DNA from: Stentor coeruleus
Lineage: Eukaryota > Ciliophora > Heterotrichea > Heterotrichida > Stentoridae
DNA length: 64,000 nucleotides
NCBI GenBank assembly: GCA_001970955.1
Contig: MPUH01000179.1
Coordinates: 1 to 64,000 of the forward strand
Direction of reading: 5' to 3'
Shown: positions 45,022 to 54,797 of the stretch, piece by piece
How the letters are laid out: every line of letters begins with the position of its first letter
Numbering within the stretch: position 1 is the first letter of the stretch
The notes under the pieces: generated by a model
Databases searched by the model: none
The model's input: the letters and a program-made list of their open reading frames with translations, nothing else
Told to the model about the DNA's origin: nothing
Made by a program: the position numbers and the translations under genes

Positions 45022-45789
45022 ATGGATTATATGAAAAAATCAAGCACAGCACCTTTATCTCGTGATATTCCTAAACAATTCCAACTTTCTCCAATAGAAT
45101 CAATTGAGAAATCCTATATAATCTCTATACTCAACGTTCTGTAATTTCTAAATAGTCTGAATTCTAAAGACTTTACCAATATCATAAGAGAAATTTCAAG
45201 TGAACCAGACTCACTCATTGAAGACTTAAACAAGTTTTTAGCCCAAGAAATGACTTTATTATTCTTCCTGACAAAGCATCTCTTTCTAAGTTCATGTGAT
45301 TTTTGTTATAAATTAAGTCGATTAATTCCTTCATCAGCATATATACAAGTAACTTCAGAAGATATTGAATCAAATCCAAGCATTTCTTATATTCAAATCC
45401 CTCCAACTGCAGATTTAGTGTTTTTTATCTTTCCTGACCAACCTTTATATAAAAATATAGACAATTTCCAATTCACTTCTCAGAGACTTGAGACAAATCA
45501 TGAGCTTTTTGGTGTGATTTTTAAGAAAAAAAACTATTTTATTGGGTTTTATTTCACAGTCAAAGGTTGGGTTTTTTGCAAAAACTCAGGAAAACAGATT
45601 TTTATGAACTGGGCTGAAGGTTGTGCTGTAGCTTATGAGATGGGGATGAGTATGCATATTATGTTTTATGTAAGAAATGTTGTGTCTTTTGAAGAACCTG
45701 AGAATATGAGCGAGGTTATGAATATTATGCAGGAATTCTCGGAATTTTATAAGGAAGTGCCTAGGAATCGGGTTTATTTTAATAATTAG
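45022..45789 (+). CDS. Hypothetical protein with one tiny intron (250 aa)
   Basis: Exons 45022-45140 and 45156-45789. Splicing splits a codon (CT+T) and joins SILNVL to LNSKDFTNI. The single-exon reading from 45250 loses the first 71 residues. The N-terminal 70 residues are helical; the rest is mixed with many aromatic residues (FGVIFKKKNYFIGFYFTVKGWVF). No signal peptide, membrane span or known domain recognised. Confidence 0.7.
45141..45155 (+). other. 15-nt intron (gtaatttctaaatag)
   Basis: Phase-2 intron removing an in-frame TAA; A at position 10. Confidence 0.9.
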
Positions 45790-46004
45790 ATTTTGGTGGA
45801 TTAAGACAGGGAGATTATTTGATTGAAGGGTTTTTGATTAGAGGCTTTTTTTTTTGAAAATAATAGGAAATAATTTTATTGTATAAAAACACCTCCTAAT
45901 TAGCCAAACCTAAATCCTATAAAGCATCAAGTTTTCAATAAATTCTATTAAAAACAAAACATAGAATTCTAATGCAATCAATATCATTCAATTTTATAAT
46001 AAAA

Positions 46005-46412
46005 ATGAGAATTTTTATTGTTTCAGCCCTTCTAGTTGCATGTTTAGCCAATATACCTCTTGAACAATACCAAACAGGTGAATCCTGTGAAAAAAGTGCT
46101 AAATTCAACATAACATCAGTGACAATCGATCCATTTCCTCCTGGAAACTCAGACCAATACACTGTTGTCATGACTGGTACTTTTCTTTCTAAAGAAACAG
46201 TAGAACAAATCTATATAGGTCAAAGAAAAAATAAGGAAAAGTGGCATTACACTTATCAAACTATAAACAAGGAATACCCTAAAGGAACAACTGAAACTTA
46301 TACCATTTCTTTGCAAGCACCAGCTATTAAAGGTCCTTATACCGATCAAATCACCCTTCATAAATCAGATTTTACAACTTTATCGTGTTGGCAATACAAT
46401 TACGTTATTTAG
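46005..46412 (+). CDS. Secreted ML-domain (MD-2-related lipid-recognition) protein
   Basis: 135 residues from the ATG at 46005; this start is preferred to 45972 because it gives a clean signal peptide, MRIFIVSALLVACLANIP. The mature part has the ML pattern: ITSVTIDPFPPGNSDQYTVV (beta strand with PxxPG turn), GTFLSKETVEQIYIG, and C-terminal LHKSDFTTLSCWQYNYVI; two Cys remain to form one disulphide. ML proteins bind single lipids such as sterols or phospholipids in lumen or outside the cell. The short length and single disulphide fit the phosphatidylglycerol/phosphatidylinositol-transfer type. Confidence 0.75.
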   Translation: MRIFIVSALLVACLANIPLEQYQTGESCEKSAKFNITSVTIDPFPPGNSDQYTVVMTGTFLSKETVEQIYIGQRKNKEKWHYTYQTINKEYPKGTTETYTISLQAPAIKGPYTDQITLHKSDFTTLSCWQYNYVI

Positions 46413-46537
46413 TTTAAGATTATAAGTTTAGATTTTTTTTAAAATTTCTTATAGAGATTAGTGGATGTTTGGGCTTTGGGATGTTTAGTTTATTTATATT
46501 TATTATTAATAAAGGATTATAGCTTTTAATTACATAT

Positions 46538-48019
46538 CTATTTATTGGGTTTTTTAGTATCAGTATATTTTAACAAAGGCTTAATCAATGGACTTTGGTA
46601 TTTTTTCAGGGTGTTTAATGGTTTTAGTATTGATTTTTTAGGTGATAATCTTTGTGTGCTTTTTTTATTTGCATTTTCGATATTATAGTCAACTGAATAC
46701 ACTGAGTTGCTAGTTAAAAGTGTGGCTTCAGACTGGGTTTTCTTTTGTCTCTGCCAAAACTCTAACGGATTCACTAATTTTTGCCCACTTCTTATCCATA
46801 CACCCTCTCTTGCTATAGCAAACTCAACATCAAAATCATTAATTTTAACTGTGAACTCATCTATTTTAGTCATTTTCTCAATTTCCACAACTTTTCCAAT
46901 AACTTTTTCTATAAACTCCATCACTTGTTCTTCAACCAAAGATAAAAACCCTTTTTCCTTATTTTTACCTTTATCTATTATCCATGAACTTACATCATTT
47001 TCTACATTAATTACCTTTTTCTCATGATCTTCAATTAAACTTTTTAAATCCCTATCAGATTCATCACTTTGTAAAAAATTCTCTATATCAAAATACTCAA
47101 TACAAGCTACCTTTGACAGTTCCATAACAGTATTCGCTAGTTTTTCTGAATTACTTTCTGCATTTTTTAACTGTTGCTGATACTGTTTGCATTGTTTTTC
47201 TATACCTTGCATGCTTTCAAGGGTAAAATTAAGCCTTTCGCATTGTTCTAACAAATTTTTATTATCCATTTCCAGCTTCCTATTACTTTGTTTAAGATTA
47301 CTATTCATCTCAAGTATCATACAAATCTCTTTTTCCTTATCAGAAATCAATTGAATCAAAGAGTTTTCACGCATTGACGACCTTTGTCCCTGGCTTTTAA
47401 GCGACTTAAGCAAATTGTCGATTTTTTCTCTTAAAGACTTATTAGCTTCTTTTTCTTTTATAATTGATTCTTTGTAATTCTCAAGTTCTGTAGTTAAGAT
47501 TTCAACGATATCTTGATGTTTATTCTGATCTATAGAGTCCATAAGCATATTAAAATGTGAAGTTGTTATCAACTCTTGGTCATTTTCTTTTGTCAGAGCA
47601 ATCTCAGAAGCTAAGACGATTTCAGAAAGACTCTCCCCTTGGACTTCAGGATTTGTTAAGAAGATTTCATCATCACAAATATCAGAATGTAGTAAAAGTA
47701 TTATTCTTGGGGATTTTATATCTTCAATAATGTTAGGTAAAAAGTCATTAGATGGGCTATTAAAGAGTGGAAGCCAACGACCAGATAAAGAAGATAATGA
47801 AGATATTTGTAGTGAAAGGCTACCAACATAACCTTCAGTTTTCCCCATATCTTTTAAGATCATTCTTAGTAAACCATCTGAAGGGACTTCGAATAAGTTT
47901 GTATCGTGGATGGAATTCAGTGGGGTTATTACGTCGATTAAACTGTTGTTTACTGATATGTAACAACCTAAGCAAGAGTCTATCCAGTTTCCTTCAGCTT
48001 TTAGCAATTGGATTTTCAT
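46538..48019 (-). CDS. C2-like domain and coiled-coil protein
   Basis: 493 residues. The first 100 have a C2-like strand pattern (VPSDGLLRMILKDMGKTEGYVGSLSLQISSLSSLSGRWLPLF), without a clear set of calcium-binding Asp residues. Residues 170-310 are a coiled coil. Residues 350-430 hold KINDFDVEFAIAREGVWIRSG, an unrecognised short module, and the tail is basic (STQRLSPKKSILKPL). Likely a cytosolic structural or tethering protein; function unknown. Confidence 0.7.
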   Translation of the reverse strand: MKIQLLKAEGNWIDSCLGCYISVNNSLIDVITPLNSIHDTNLFEVPSDGLLRMILKDMGKTEGYVGSLSLQISSLSSLSGRWLPLFNSPSNDFLPNIIEDIKSPRIILLLHSDICDDEIFLTNPEVQGESLSEIVLASEIALTKENDQELITTSHFNMLMDSIDQNKHQDIVEILTTELENYKESIIKEKEANKSLREKIDNLLKSLKSQGQRSSMRENSLIQLISDKEKEICMILEMNSNLKQSNRKLEMDNKNLLEQCERLNFTLESMQGIEKQCKQYQQQLKNAESNSEKLANTVMELSKVACIEYFDIENFLQSDESDRDLKSLIEDHEKKVINVENDVSSWIIDKGKNKEKGFLSLVEEQVMEFIEKVIGKVVEIEKMTKIDEFTVKINDFDVEFAIAREGVWIRSGQKLVNPLEFWQRQKKTQSEATLLTSNSVYSVDYNIENANKKSTQRLSPKKSILKPLNTLKKYQSPLIKPLLKYTDTKKPNK

Positions 48020-48612
48020 ACCGTTAATTTATAAGATATAATTTTTTATTGGGGTATTTATGAGGTTAAGTGGGTTTTTAGTTAGAGAAATAGTGGTGTT
48101 TGAAGAGGTTATTATTGGGGTTTGTAGGTTTTATTTGTGATCTTTTTTTTTTGTAAGGGTGTAATTTTTTTTTTTGATATGATAATAAGATTATGATTGG
48201 AATAGTTGAATGATTGGAGGATAAATAAATTAATTTAAATGGTTTTGATAGGTTTGTTAATGTTATGGGTATAGATAGGATGGAAAAGAATAATTTAAAG
48301 GAGGAGTTGATAGTAAAATATGAGTATGATTATTTAAATCAAAATTAGCAGGATAAAAAAATACAGGATACAAAAAATGAACTTCAAGATACGCAAAAAA
48401 ATTATAATCTCAATTCCTATTATTTGAATCAATACCGATGAAACTCCATAGTTAAATAAAAAATATAAATATTTCCTGAAGTTTATTTAGCACATCTTCC
48501 AAAATCTAAAATCTTACTTTCCTAATCTTTACCCTCTCAAATCTAAATCATCCTTACAAAAACTAAATCAAATAACCTCAATTAAAAATCTCCTAAATAA
48601 TTTTATCATAAT
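48020..48612. promoter_or_regulatory. Divergent promoter region with a sharp strand-composition switch
   Basis: 48020-48330 is G/T-rich with very few C; 48380-48612 is C/A-rich with very few G. Each half is the 5' flank of one gene and is G-poor on that gene's coding strand. The switch lies near 48355. Confidence 0.6.
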
Positions 48613-50712
48613 ATGTCTGTAAAAGCAAATATTGAAATAGTCTTACATATAGGCAGCCTAAGGGCAATTGATCTTCTTCATCAAGGCCTTTACATTCTTC
48701 AATTCCAAATCCATTCCCTTTCCAACAAAGAAAAAACCCCAGCATTTCCCTGCAACATATTCCACCCACAAGACTCAATCTCCGAACAAAAACTTTTCCC
48801 AGGTAAAATCTCCCAAAACTCCTTCAAAACTTCAGCACTTTATTTAAAGCACTTTGACGAAACAGTAGACATCAATGAAATATGCACTTTTCATACAGAA
48901 ATCGAAATACTTCCAAATCATAACAAATCCGATCTTTATTGTACATGTGAATTACTATACACTCCTTTGTTTATAAAAGCAGAAGAAGATGTTATAAAAA
49001 TTATCGAAGAAAACACAAAACTTTTTATGATAAAAGGTCGTGCGGAAATTTCAATTATTTCTCCTCTTTCTGGGATCAGTGCATTTTGTCCTGTTTTTTT
49101 TAGAAACGAAAATTACTTTGAACTCCACTGTTGTTTTTATGTTTTTGTAACAGAATTTAAATATAGAAGCTCTAATATCAATGAAGAAATTGTTGGACTT
49201 GTTATAAGTAGTAAAAAACAAGCTAAGAAAAAAATAAACTATGAAGATGCTGGGAAGATTATGTTTTCAAAGCAAAATGAAGTGTCGAATAAAGAGTTTG
49301 TAGAAGTTTATGAAAAATTTGTTGTTAATATCCAATTTGCTTATGAAAAAATCAGAGAACTTTGTTTAATATGTACTGCTAATTCGCATTTTCAAGAACT
49401 TGTAAATACAATGCCTGATTACTCAATACAATTAGCTAAGTTTTATAAAGCACAACAAATTAAACCTGCTACAGAGTCTGTTTTACCCAAACTTGAAGCT
49501 ACGGAAATAATATTTTCTGAACTTTTTGATATATCAGAAACCTTAAAGTGTTTTTTACCTACATTTATAAACCTTCTTCAAACTGCGAACCAAGTTTTTT
49601 TCAAGTATCTTTTAAGCTGTTTTAATACAAAAATCAATAATTTATGGAATCAGAATATTGTATACAAAAATCGTCATGTTGAGAATTATGAGGATTATTA
49701 TTTAAGCCAAATCCAATGTAGGCATGAATCTTTGATGTTAACTCATAAAGCTTGTTTATTTGAGTCTTTTAGCACAATACCAATAGTGATTCAGACTAAT
49801 TATTTCCCTGAGTATTACGAGTTACCAATACTGCTTATAGACTCTTTATCTAAACCAAAAAGTTTTGTTTATGACAAAATTGAAAGTGGATGGATAAAAA
49901 CTATAGAAAAAGTTGAAAAAACAGGCCATGTCGTATTTTTGGTACATGGGTTTGGGGGTAGTGCTATGGATATGAGGAAAATCCGAAGCCATTTATCTGT
50001 ATTTAACAAGAATTTAACTGTAGTTTGTGCTTACTCTAACGAAGGGAAAACTAATGGAGATATACAAAAAATGGGTAAAAGACTTGCTAAAGAAGTGAAC
50101 ATTTTCGCAAGTGAAAACTTTTCTAATAATAAACTCAATACAATTTCTTTTATTGGGTATTCACTTGGAGGGATTATAATAAGAGCAGCTTTACCATTAC
50201 TTGATGAATTTTATGATAAATTTGGGTTTTTTATTACCCTTTCTTCACCTCATCTTGGAACTTTAGCTAATTCTTCATATCTTGTTGATGCTGGAATATG
50301 GGTGTTAAGGAAACTTAAAAAAACTATTAGCATGAAACAGTTGTCGATGAAAGATGGAAAAGATATTTTTCAAACTTTTTTATACCAGTTAAGCAATAGT
50401 AATGGTATTGAATTTTTTAAGAATGTCGCTTTTGTCAGTTCATTACAGGATAAGTATGCTCCTTTTGAAAGCACTAGGGTTGAAGTTGGAGCTAAAGCTT
50501 GGAAAAGCTCGAATGGGGATGTTTTAGGGAAAATGGCTGTGAATATGCTTAGAAAAATACAAAGTAGCACTTTGATTAGGATTGATGCTAATTTTAAGTT
50601 TAAGGGCGCGAGTTTTGATAGGGCTATTGGAAGAGCTGCACATATTGAGATGATAGAAAATGCAAATTTAATTGATATGATACTGAACGCTTGTAAAACT
50701 TTTTTTGAGTAA
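48613..50712 (+). CDS. FAM135-type lipase/esterase (DUF676 alpha/beta hydrolase)
   Basis: 699 residues. The N-terminal 400 residues are the variable FAM135 part (VLHIGSLRAIDLLHQGLYIL at the start). The catalytic domain runs from about 435: oxyanion-region VVFLVHGFGGSAMDMRK (near 439), nucleophile Ser517 in FIGYSLGGIIIRAAL, TLSSPHLGT, the probable acid in SSLQDKYAPFES, and the His in GRAAHIEMIENANLID. All three residues of a Ser-Asp-His triad are present, so it is likely active. Substrate unknown; no membrane segment. One exon. Confidence 0.88.
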   Translation: MSVKANIEIVLHIGSLRAIDLLHQGLYILQFQIHSLSNKEKTPAFPCNIFHPQDSISEQKLFPGKISQNSFKTSALYLKHFDETVDINEICTFHTEIEILPNHNKSDLYCTCELLYTPLFIKAEEDVIKIIEENTKLFMIKGRAEISIISPLSGISAFCPVFFRNENYFELHCCFYVFVTEFKYRSSNINEEIVGLVISSKKQAKKKINYEDAGKIMFSKQNEVSNKEFVEVYEKFVVNIQFAYEKIRELCLICTANSHFQELVNTMPDYSIQLAKFYKAQQIKPATESVLPKLEATEIIFSELFDISETLKCFLPTFINLLQTANQVFFKYLLSCFNTKINNLWNQNIVYKNRHVENYEDYYLSQIQCRHESLMLTHKACLFESFSTIPIVIQTNYFPEYYELPILLIDSLSKPKSFVYDKIESGWIKTIEKVEKTGHVVFLVHGFGGSAMDMRKIRSHLSVFNKNLTVVCAYSNEGKTNGDIQKMGKRLAKEVNIFASENFSNNKLNTISFIGYSLGGIIIRAALPLLDEFYDKFGFFITLSSPHLGTLANSSYLVDAGIWVLRKLKKTISMKQLSMKDGKDIFQTFLYQLSNSNGIEFFKNVAFVSSLQDKYAPFESTRVEVGAKAWKSSNGDVLGKMAVNMLRKIQSSTLIRIDANFKFKGASFDRAIGRAAHIEMIENANLIDMILNACKTFFE

Positions 50713-50969
50713 ATAATTTATGCATCATTTTTATGAAAATATCAATAAAAATCAAAAAAATATCTATACAATCTCCCATTTCAAGCAATCTTCTTCCTAA
50801 CCACCCCGATTACTTTTTATTATTCATAATTTTAAAAATCCATCAAATTCTATCTTAAAATCCCATAATTTCAATAATAAAATTCTATCATTCATAAATC
50901 CTCACCCTAAATCCTAAATCATTATTCTAATACATTACTTTCTTACAAAAAAAAAATATTATATTAAAT

Positions 50970-51875
50970 ATGGAAAGCGATATAGAAGATAAATTAAGTA
51001 CGCCTAACTCTTGGTTACCATTAAAAGCTATCAAAAAAATTATGGGACTAGAAAACTCTCCACGTCATCAATCATCAGACAGGTTTAAAAGAATCCCAAC
51101 CTGTCTTCAAGAAGATATTCCTAATAAATGTGTCAATTCCAGTAATTCTTTTTTAAAATTACATAATAAGTACACAGAAATTCATCTTAAAGACACTTTA
51201 CATAAAACAAATTCACATGAAGACTTTAGGATAAAAGAAAAAGAAGATTATATTAAAACACTTGAAAACAAAATCAAAGCTTCTGAGAGTGAGACGAATT
51301 TATTGAAAAATAGGCTTATTGAAACAGAAAAAGAAATATATAAGCTTAATAAAACAATTTCTAGTATAAAAACGGAACATATGATAAAATTACAGACATT
51401 ACATGAACAACATGAGAGGAAATTGCATAAGACAAAGAAGGATATTGATTATTTGTTGAAAGAGATGAATAGCAGATCGAATTTGATTATTCTTGATGAT
51501 TTTATTAGAATACATTTGGCTGAAATGGAAAGATGTAGACAGAACTATGAAGAAATCATTAAAGGGTTTTTAAAGCAGATAAACAAGAGAGATATCCGAA
51601 GCAGTGGTGGTAATAAAGAGTATATAGCATCTATGAGTATAAGTCTTGAAGAAAAACTAGAAAATGAGCTTAGCAATTTGAGAGAAAGGTATGAAAATCA
51701 GATAGAAAAACTTAAAGAGCTTATTACTAATGATTCTCTTGAAGGCTATTATGAAGATGAAATCAGTACTGGACTTAATTCTGAAAGAGCCACTTCAGAA
51801 ATGAAAGGAAGTCTTCTTGAAAGCACTTTAAAACTGCAGCCAAAAAGCACAAAGTCAAGTTTTTTCCATAACTAA
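50970..51875 (+). CDS. Coiled-coil protein, unknown function (301 aa)
   Basis: N-terminal 75 residues polar, with SP-like sites (GLENSPRHQSSDR). Residues 85-165 and 195-255 are coiled coils (ENKIKASESETNLLKNRL; EKLENELSNLRERYENQI). The end is Ser-rich. No other domain. A cytoskeletal or basal-body component is possible but unsupported. Confidence 0.7.
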   Translation: MESDIEDKLSTPNSWLPLKAIKKIMGLENSPRHQSSDRFKRIPTCLQEDIPNKCVNSSNSFLKLHNKYTEIHLKDTLHKTNSHEDFRIKEKEDYIKTLENKIKASESETNLLKNRLIETEKEIYKLNKTISSIKTEHMIKLQTLHEQHERKLHKTKKDIDYLLKEMNSRSNLIILDDFIRIHLAEMERCRQNYEEIIKGFLKQINKRDIRSSGGNKEYIASMSISLEEKLENELSNLRERYENQIEKLKELITNDSLEGYYEDEISTGLNSERATSEMKGSLLESTLKLQPKSTKSSFFHN

Positions 51876-52100
51876 AGCTGGATATGCTATTAATAAAGAT
51901 TAGTTATAATCATATGAAAATATATCATAAGTATAAAAAAAATATTGTTTATAATCCTGGGATATAAGCATTATATTTATCATAATAATTATAAAAACCA
52001 TCAAGAAAAACAATATATACATAAAATTAACTTATATCACCTCTATCCTGATACTAAAAATCTCATATTTTCCAAAATCTATTTCCGTTAAGAATATAAA

Positions 52101-52313
52101 ATGAAAACAGCGGTTTGGTTATGCTTACTTACTCTCTGTCTTGCAGTGAAAAACTCGCAAGAGCCAACAATTTTAGCTACAACAACAGTCACCCTTCAAG
52201 AGCTCCTTGAAAAAATCGAAAAAATCAGTGAAGAACTAGCCCAAGAAACCCAAATTGAACTTCCTCTAGATCTCCTTCAGTTAAATATATCAGATGATAA
52301 AAACCCTGAGTAA
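52101..52313 (+). CDS. Small secreted protein (70 aa)
   Basis: Signal peptide MKTAVWLCLLTLCLAVKNS with a good hydrophobic core; the predicted mature part is about 51 residues, acidic, with a helix (TLQELLEKIEKISEELAQE) and no Cys. 3' ends of this gene and the ORP gene are 35 nt apart, convergent. No family recognised; the coding look (compact, balanced) supports it. Confidence 0.65.
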   Translation: MKTAVWLCLLTLCLAVKNSQEPTILATTTVTLQELLEKIEKISEELAQETQIELPLDLLQLNISDDKNPE

Positions 52314-52348
52314 CTATCTAACACATCTTTATATCAAAATTTCTATTA

Positions 52349-54091
52349 CTAATAAATATCAGGAAGATTAGAATACCCATTTTTTCCTTTACATTCCCAA
52401 TATCCTCCAAGGAATTTCCATTCATTACCATCAAATTTAAACCATTTAGGAATGTGATGCTCATGATTTTTCTCCATAACTTTCCTAACAGCCCTTTGTT
52501 TTTCTTCAAGTCTCAACTTCTCATTTGTCGCTGTTTTTATATCCCCATTTTCCAAGTACCTTTGATCTGGCCGATGTCTTGAATCTGTTATTGGCAAGTC
52601 TTGAAAATAATGCGCAGGTAGGTTTAATTGTAAAGCAAAATCACTAAAAAAATAGTTGAATTCATAGTTTTCCGGAAATTTATAAACCTCCCAAGCTTGT
52701 ATTTCATTACAAGTTGCTACATTCACAATATTAACCCCTTTATTCCATTTTCCTTGAATTTTCCACACTTCTTTTCCATACCTATCATAAACAAATCCTT
52801 CAACTTCATTTGCAGACCCACCAAACCACCCTCGTTTTTTAAATTCAACCACCGCTTTTTCTCCATTATTTTCATTTACAACTTCTACCGTACCGAAATG
52901 ATCAACATAGATTTTTCCAATAATAATATTATGAACATTAGTAAAAGGTTTTTCCCATACATAATGATCCCCAAAACTTTTAAGAATCAAATGATTTTTC
53001 CCTTCAGGATGTACATTTAAATAAGTACCCCCAAAACTTGTCTTTACTTCAGTACTTGCATAGAATATATAAGCTGGATGTTCACAATATAATGCTGAAA
53101 TAGGTGGATGATGGCTTACTTGTTCTGTTATTAATCTAAATCCATCTCGGCATAATTCAAATGTTTCTCCTAAAAGTGGGTTAAAAGGTTTCATTGTACG
53201 GCAATCACTACTTGCATATGTACTTATGATAAATGTTGATATATATGCTAAACGTAATGTGGAATCTTCACATGTTGAAGCGTTGAGGATTATAGAATTG
53301 TAAGATAAATCCTCACTGAAACGCTGTAGAAAACTTAGAGGCTCGTTAAAGTAAACGGGTACTGCGATACGGCTTAGTTCAAGACCTATTGATTCTTTTA
53401 TAACTTTCCAGATGTTGATTTTCTGGTTTGGATCTCTTAGATATGGTAAGCTTTTTCTGTAAGGCATATCAGCTGGTCCGTTATCTTCACTATCAGAAAT
53501 TTGGCTTCTTGCATCAAAAAATGTGCTAGGATCATCACATAATACTTCGATTTTATCATTGTGTTTTAAAGGTGTAAATGAAATCTCTTCTGGCTGAATA
53601 AAATAGTTTTCTTGCATTTCAATATATCCTAAAGTTTCTGAAGCCATATCTTTCATTTCTTCACACAAGGAAATAGCTCGTTCTAAACCAGGAGTAATTT
53701 TTATAACACTTATAGGAATAACATCAACTTCAGCTAAAATTTGAGCATGGATGCTATTAATTTCAGCAATTTTTTCCGAAATCAGGTTAATAATTTTGTT
53801 TTTCTGTGAGTAACTATTTGTTATACATTTATGTGACTCTAATGTATTAAACCATAAAATAGCTTCTGATTCTGATTTAGCTTTAAGTTGCATATGCACA
53901 AGTCCGCTATCAATATAAAATCGCTTAGGGTTTTTGGGATGCTTAAGTATTTGAGAGATATCCAAGTGGATTGTTCCTAAAGGAGAGTCGTTTTTTTCCT
54001 TGCTGTATATTAGAATCCCTTCTGCTAAAATAAAGTATCTTTTTTGCCAACCAAATACATAGTTAGTCCATTTCTGTAAGTATCCTTCCAT
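52349..54091 (-). CDS. Oxysterol-binding protein-related protein (PH domain plus ORD)
   Basis: 580 residues in one exon. Residues 1-90 are a PH domain (MEGYLQKWTNYVFGWQKRYFIL, ending WFNTLESHK). The ORD starts near 225; it carries KPFNPLLGETFE and the family signature EQVSHHPPISA at 323-333, with GGTYLNVHPEG further on. ORPs exchange sterol or phosphatidylserine for PI4P at membrane contacts. Between the domains (190-197) lies TFFDARSQ after an acidic CDDPS, resembling a VAP-binding FFAT motif. No ankyrin repeats. Likely works at ER contacts with Golgi or plasma membrane, by inference. Confidence 0.93.
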   Translation of the reverse strand: MEGYLQKWTNYVFGWQKRYFILAEGILIYSKEKNDSPLGTIHLDISQILKHPKNPKRFYIDSGLVHMQLKAKSESEAILWFNTLESHKCITNSYSQKNKIINLISEKIAEINSIHAQILAEVDVIPISVIKITPGLERAISLCEEMKDMASETLGYIEMQENYFIQPEEISFTPLKHNDKIEVLCDDPSTFFDARSQISDSEDNGPADMPYRKSLPYLRDPNQKINIWKVIKESIGLELSRIAVPVYFNEPLSFLQRFSEDLSYNSIILNASTCEDSTLRLAYISTFIISTYASSDCRTMKPFNPLLGETFELCRDGFRLITEQVSHHPPISALYCEHPAYIFYASTEVKTSFGGTYLNVHPEGKNHLILKSFGDHYVWEKPFTNVHNIIIGKIYVDHFGTVEVVNENNGEKAVVEFKKRGWFGGSANEVEGFVYDRYGKEVWKIQGKWNKGVNIVNVATCNEIQAWEVYKFPENYEFNYFFSDFALQLNLPAHYFQDLPITDSRHRPDQRYLENGDIKTATNEKLRLEEKQRAVRKVMEKNHEHHIPKWFKFDGNEWKFLGGYWECKGKNGYSNLPDIY

Positions 54092-54797
54092 TTACAAATA
54101 ATTTTATTAATATATTGCTATTAGATCTGATTAAGTGGGCTTAGGTTGCTCATGTTTTAAGTAATATGGAATTTTGTGAAAAGGGAGGAAATAAAAATAT
54201 TTTGCTATGATGAATTTATATAAAAAATTAGTTTTATGTAAAAAGGGCAGTGAACTTGAAGAGAATATAAAGTTTATTTTAGAAATTTTCCAGATAAAAT
54301 ATGCTAATATANGATAAAATCTGTACCCCGCCAATATCACCCCTTAATTTTCTATTTTTACAATCACCCGCACATTATTCCCAAATTTTTTTTTACCATA
54401 ATTACATTTTATGTTTTAGATAAAGCTTTGATTTTAGAAGTTTGATTGATTTTTATTATTCCAGGTTGATATTTTTTATATGCTGATTTAATGTGGTAAA
54501 ATATTATTATAAAGTATTTTTATGAATGTATATAATGAATAAAATATTAAATTTAAATTAAACCTTTTATCTTTGACAGATTTCCACAACATAAACAAAA
54601 CTAACTAATTTAATTACTAAAAAATTATCTAACTCATAAAATATAGTATTTTCCAAATAATCCATGCGCCATTCAACTAAAATCATCACATTAAAAATCC
54701 TAAAATCATCTAATTTTTCCTTGAAAAAATCTATTTATGACAAACTTTCCTGAACATATCAAAACTTTTTACCTGATTGAAATATCTTAATATAAAA
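54092..54797. other. Intergenic region with a single N at 54312
   Basis: Divergent intergenic DNA. The single N at 54312 probably marks a contig join; unlike the other two Ns its flanks share only about 8 nt. From about 54540 on the DNA is A/C-rich (5' flank). No other feature. Confidence 0.45.
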
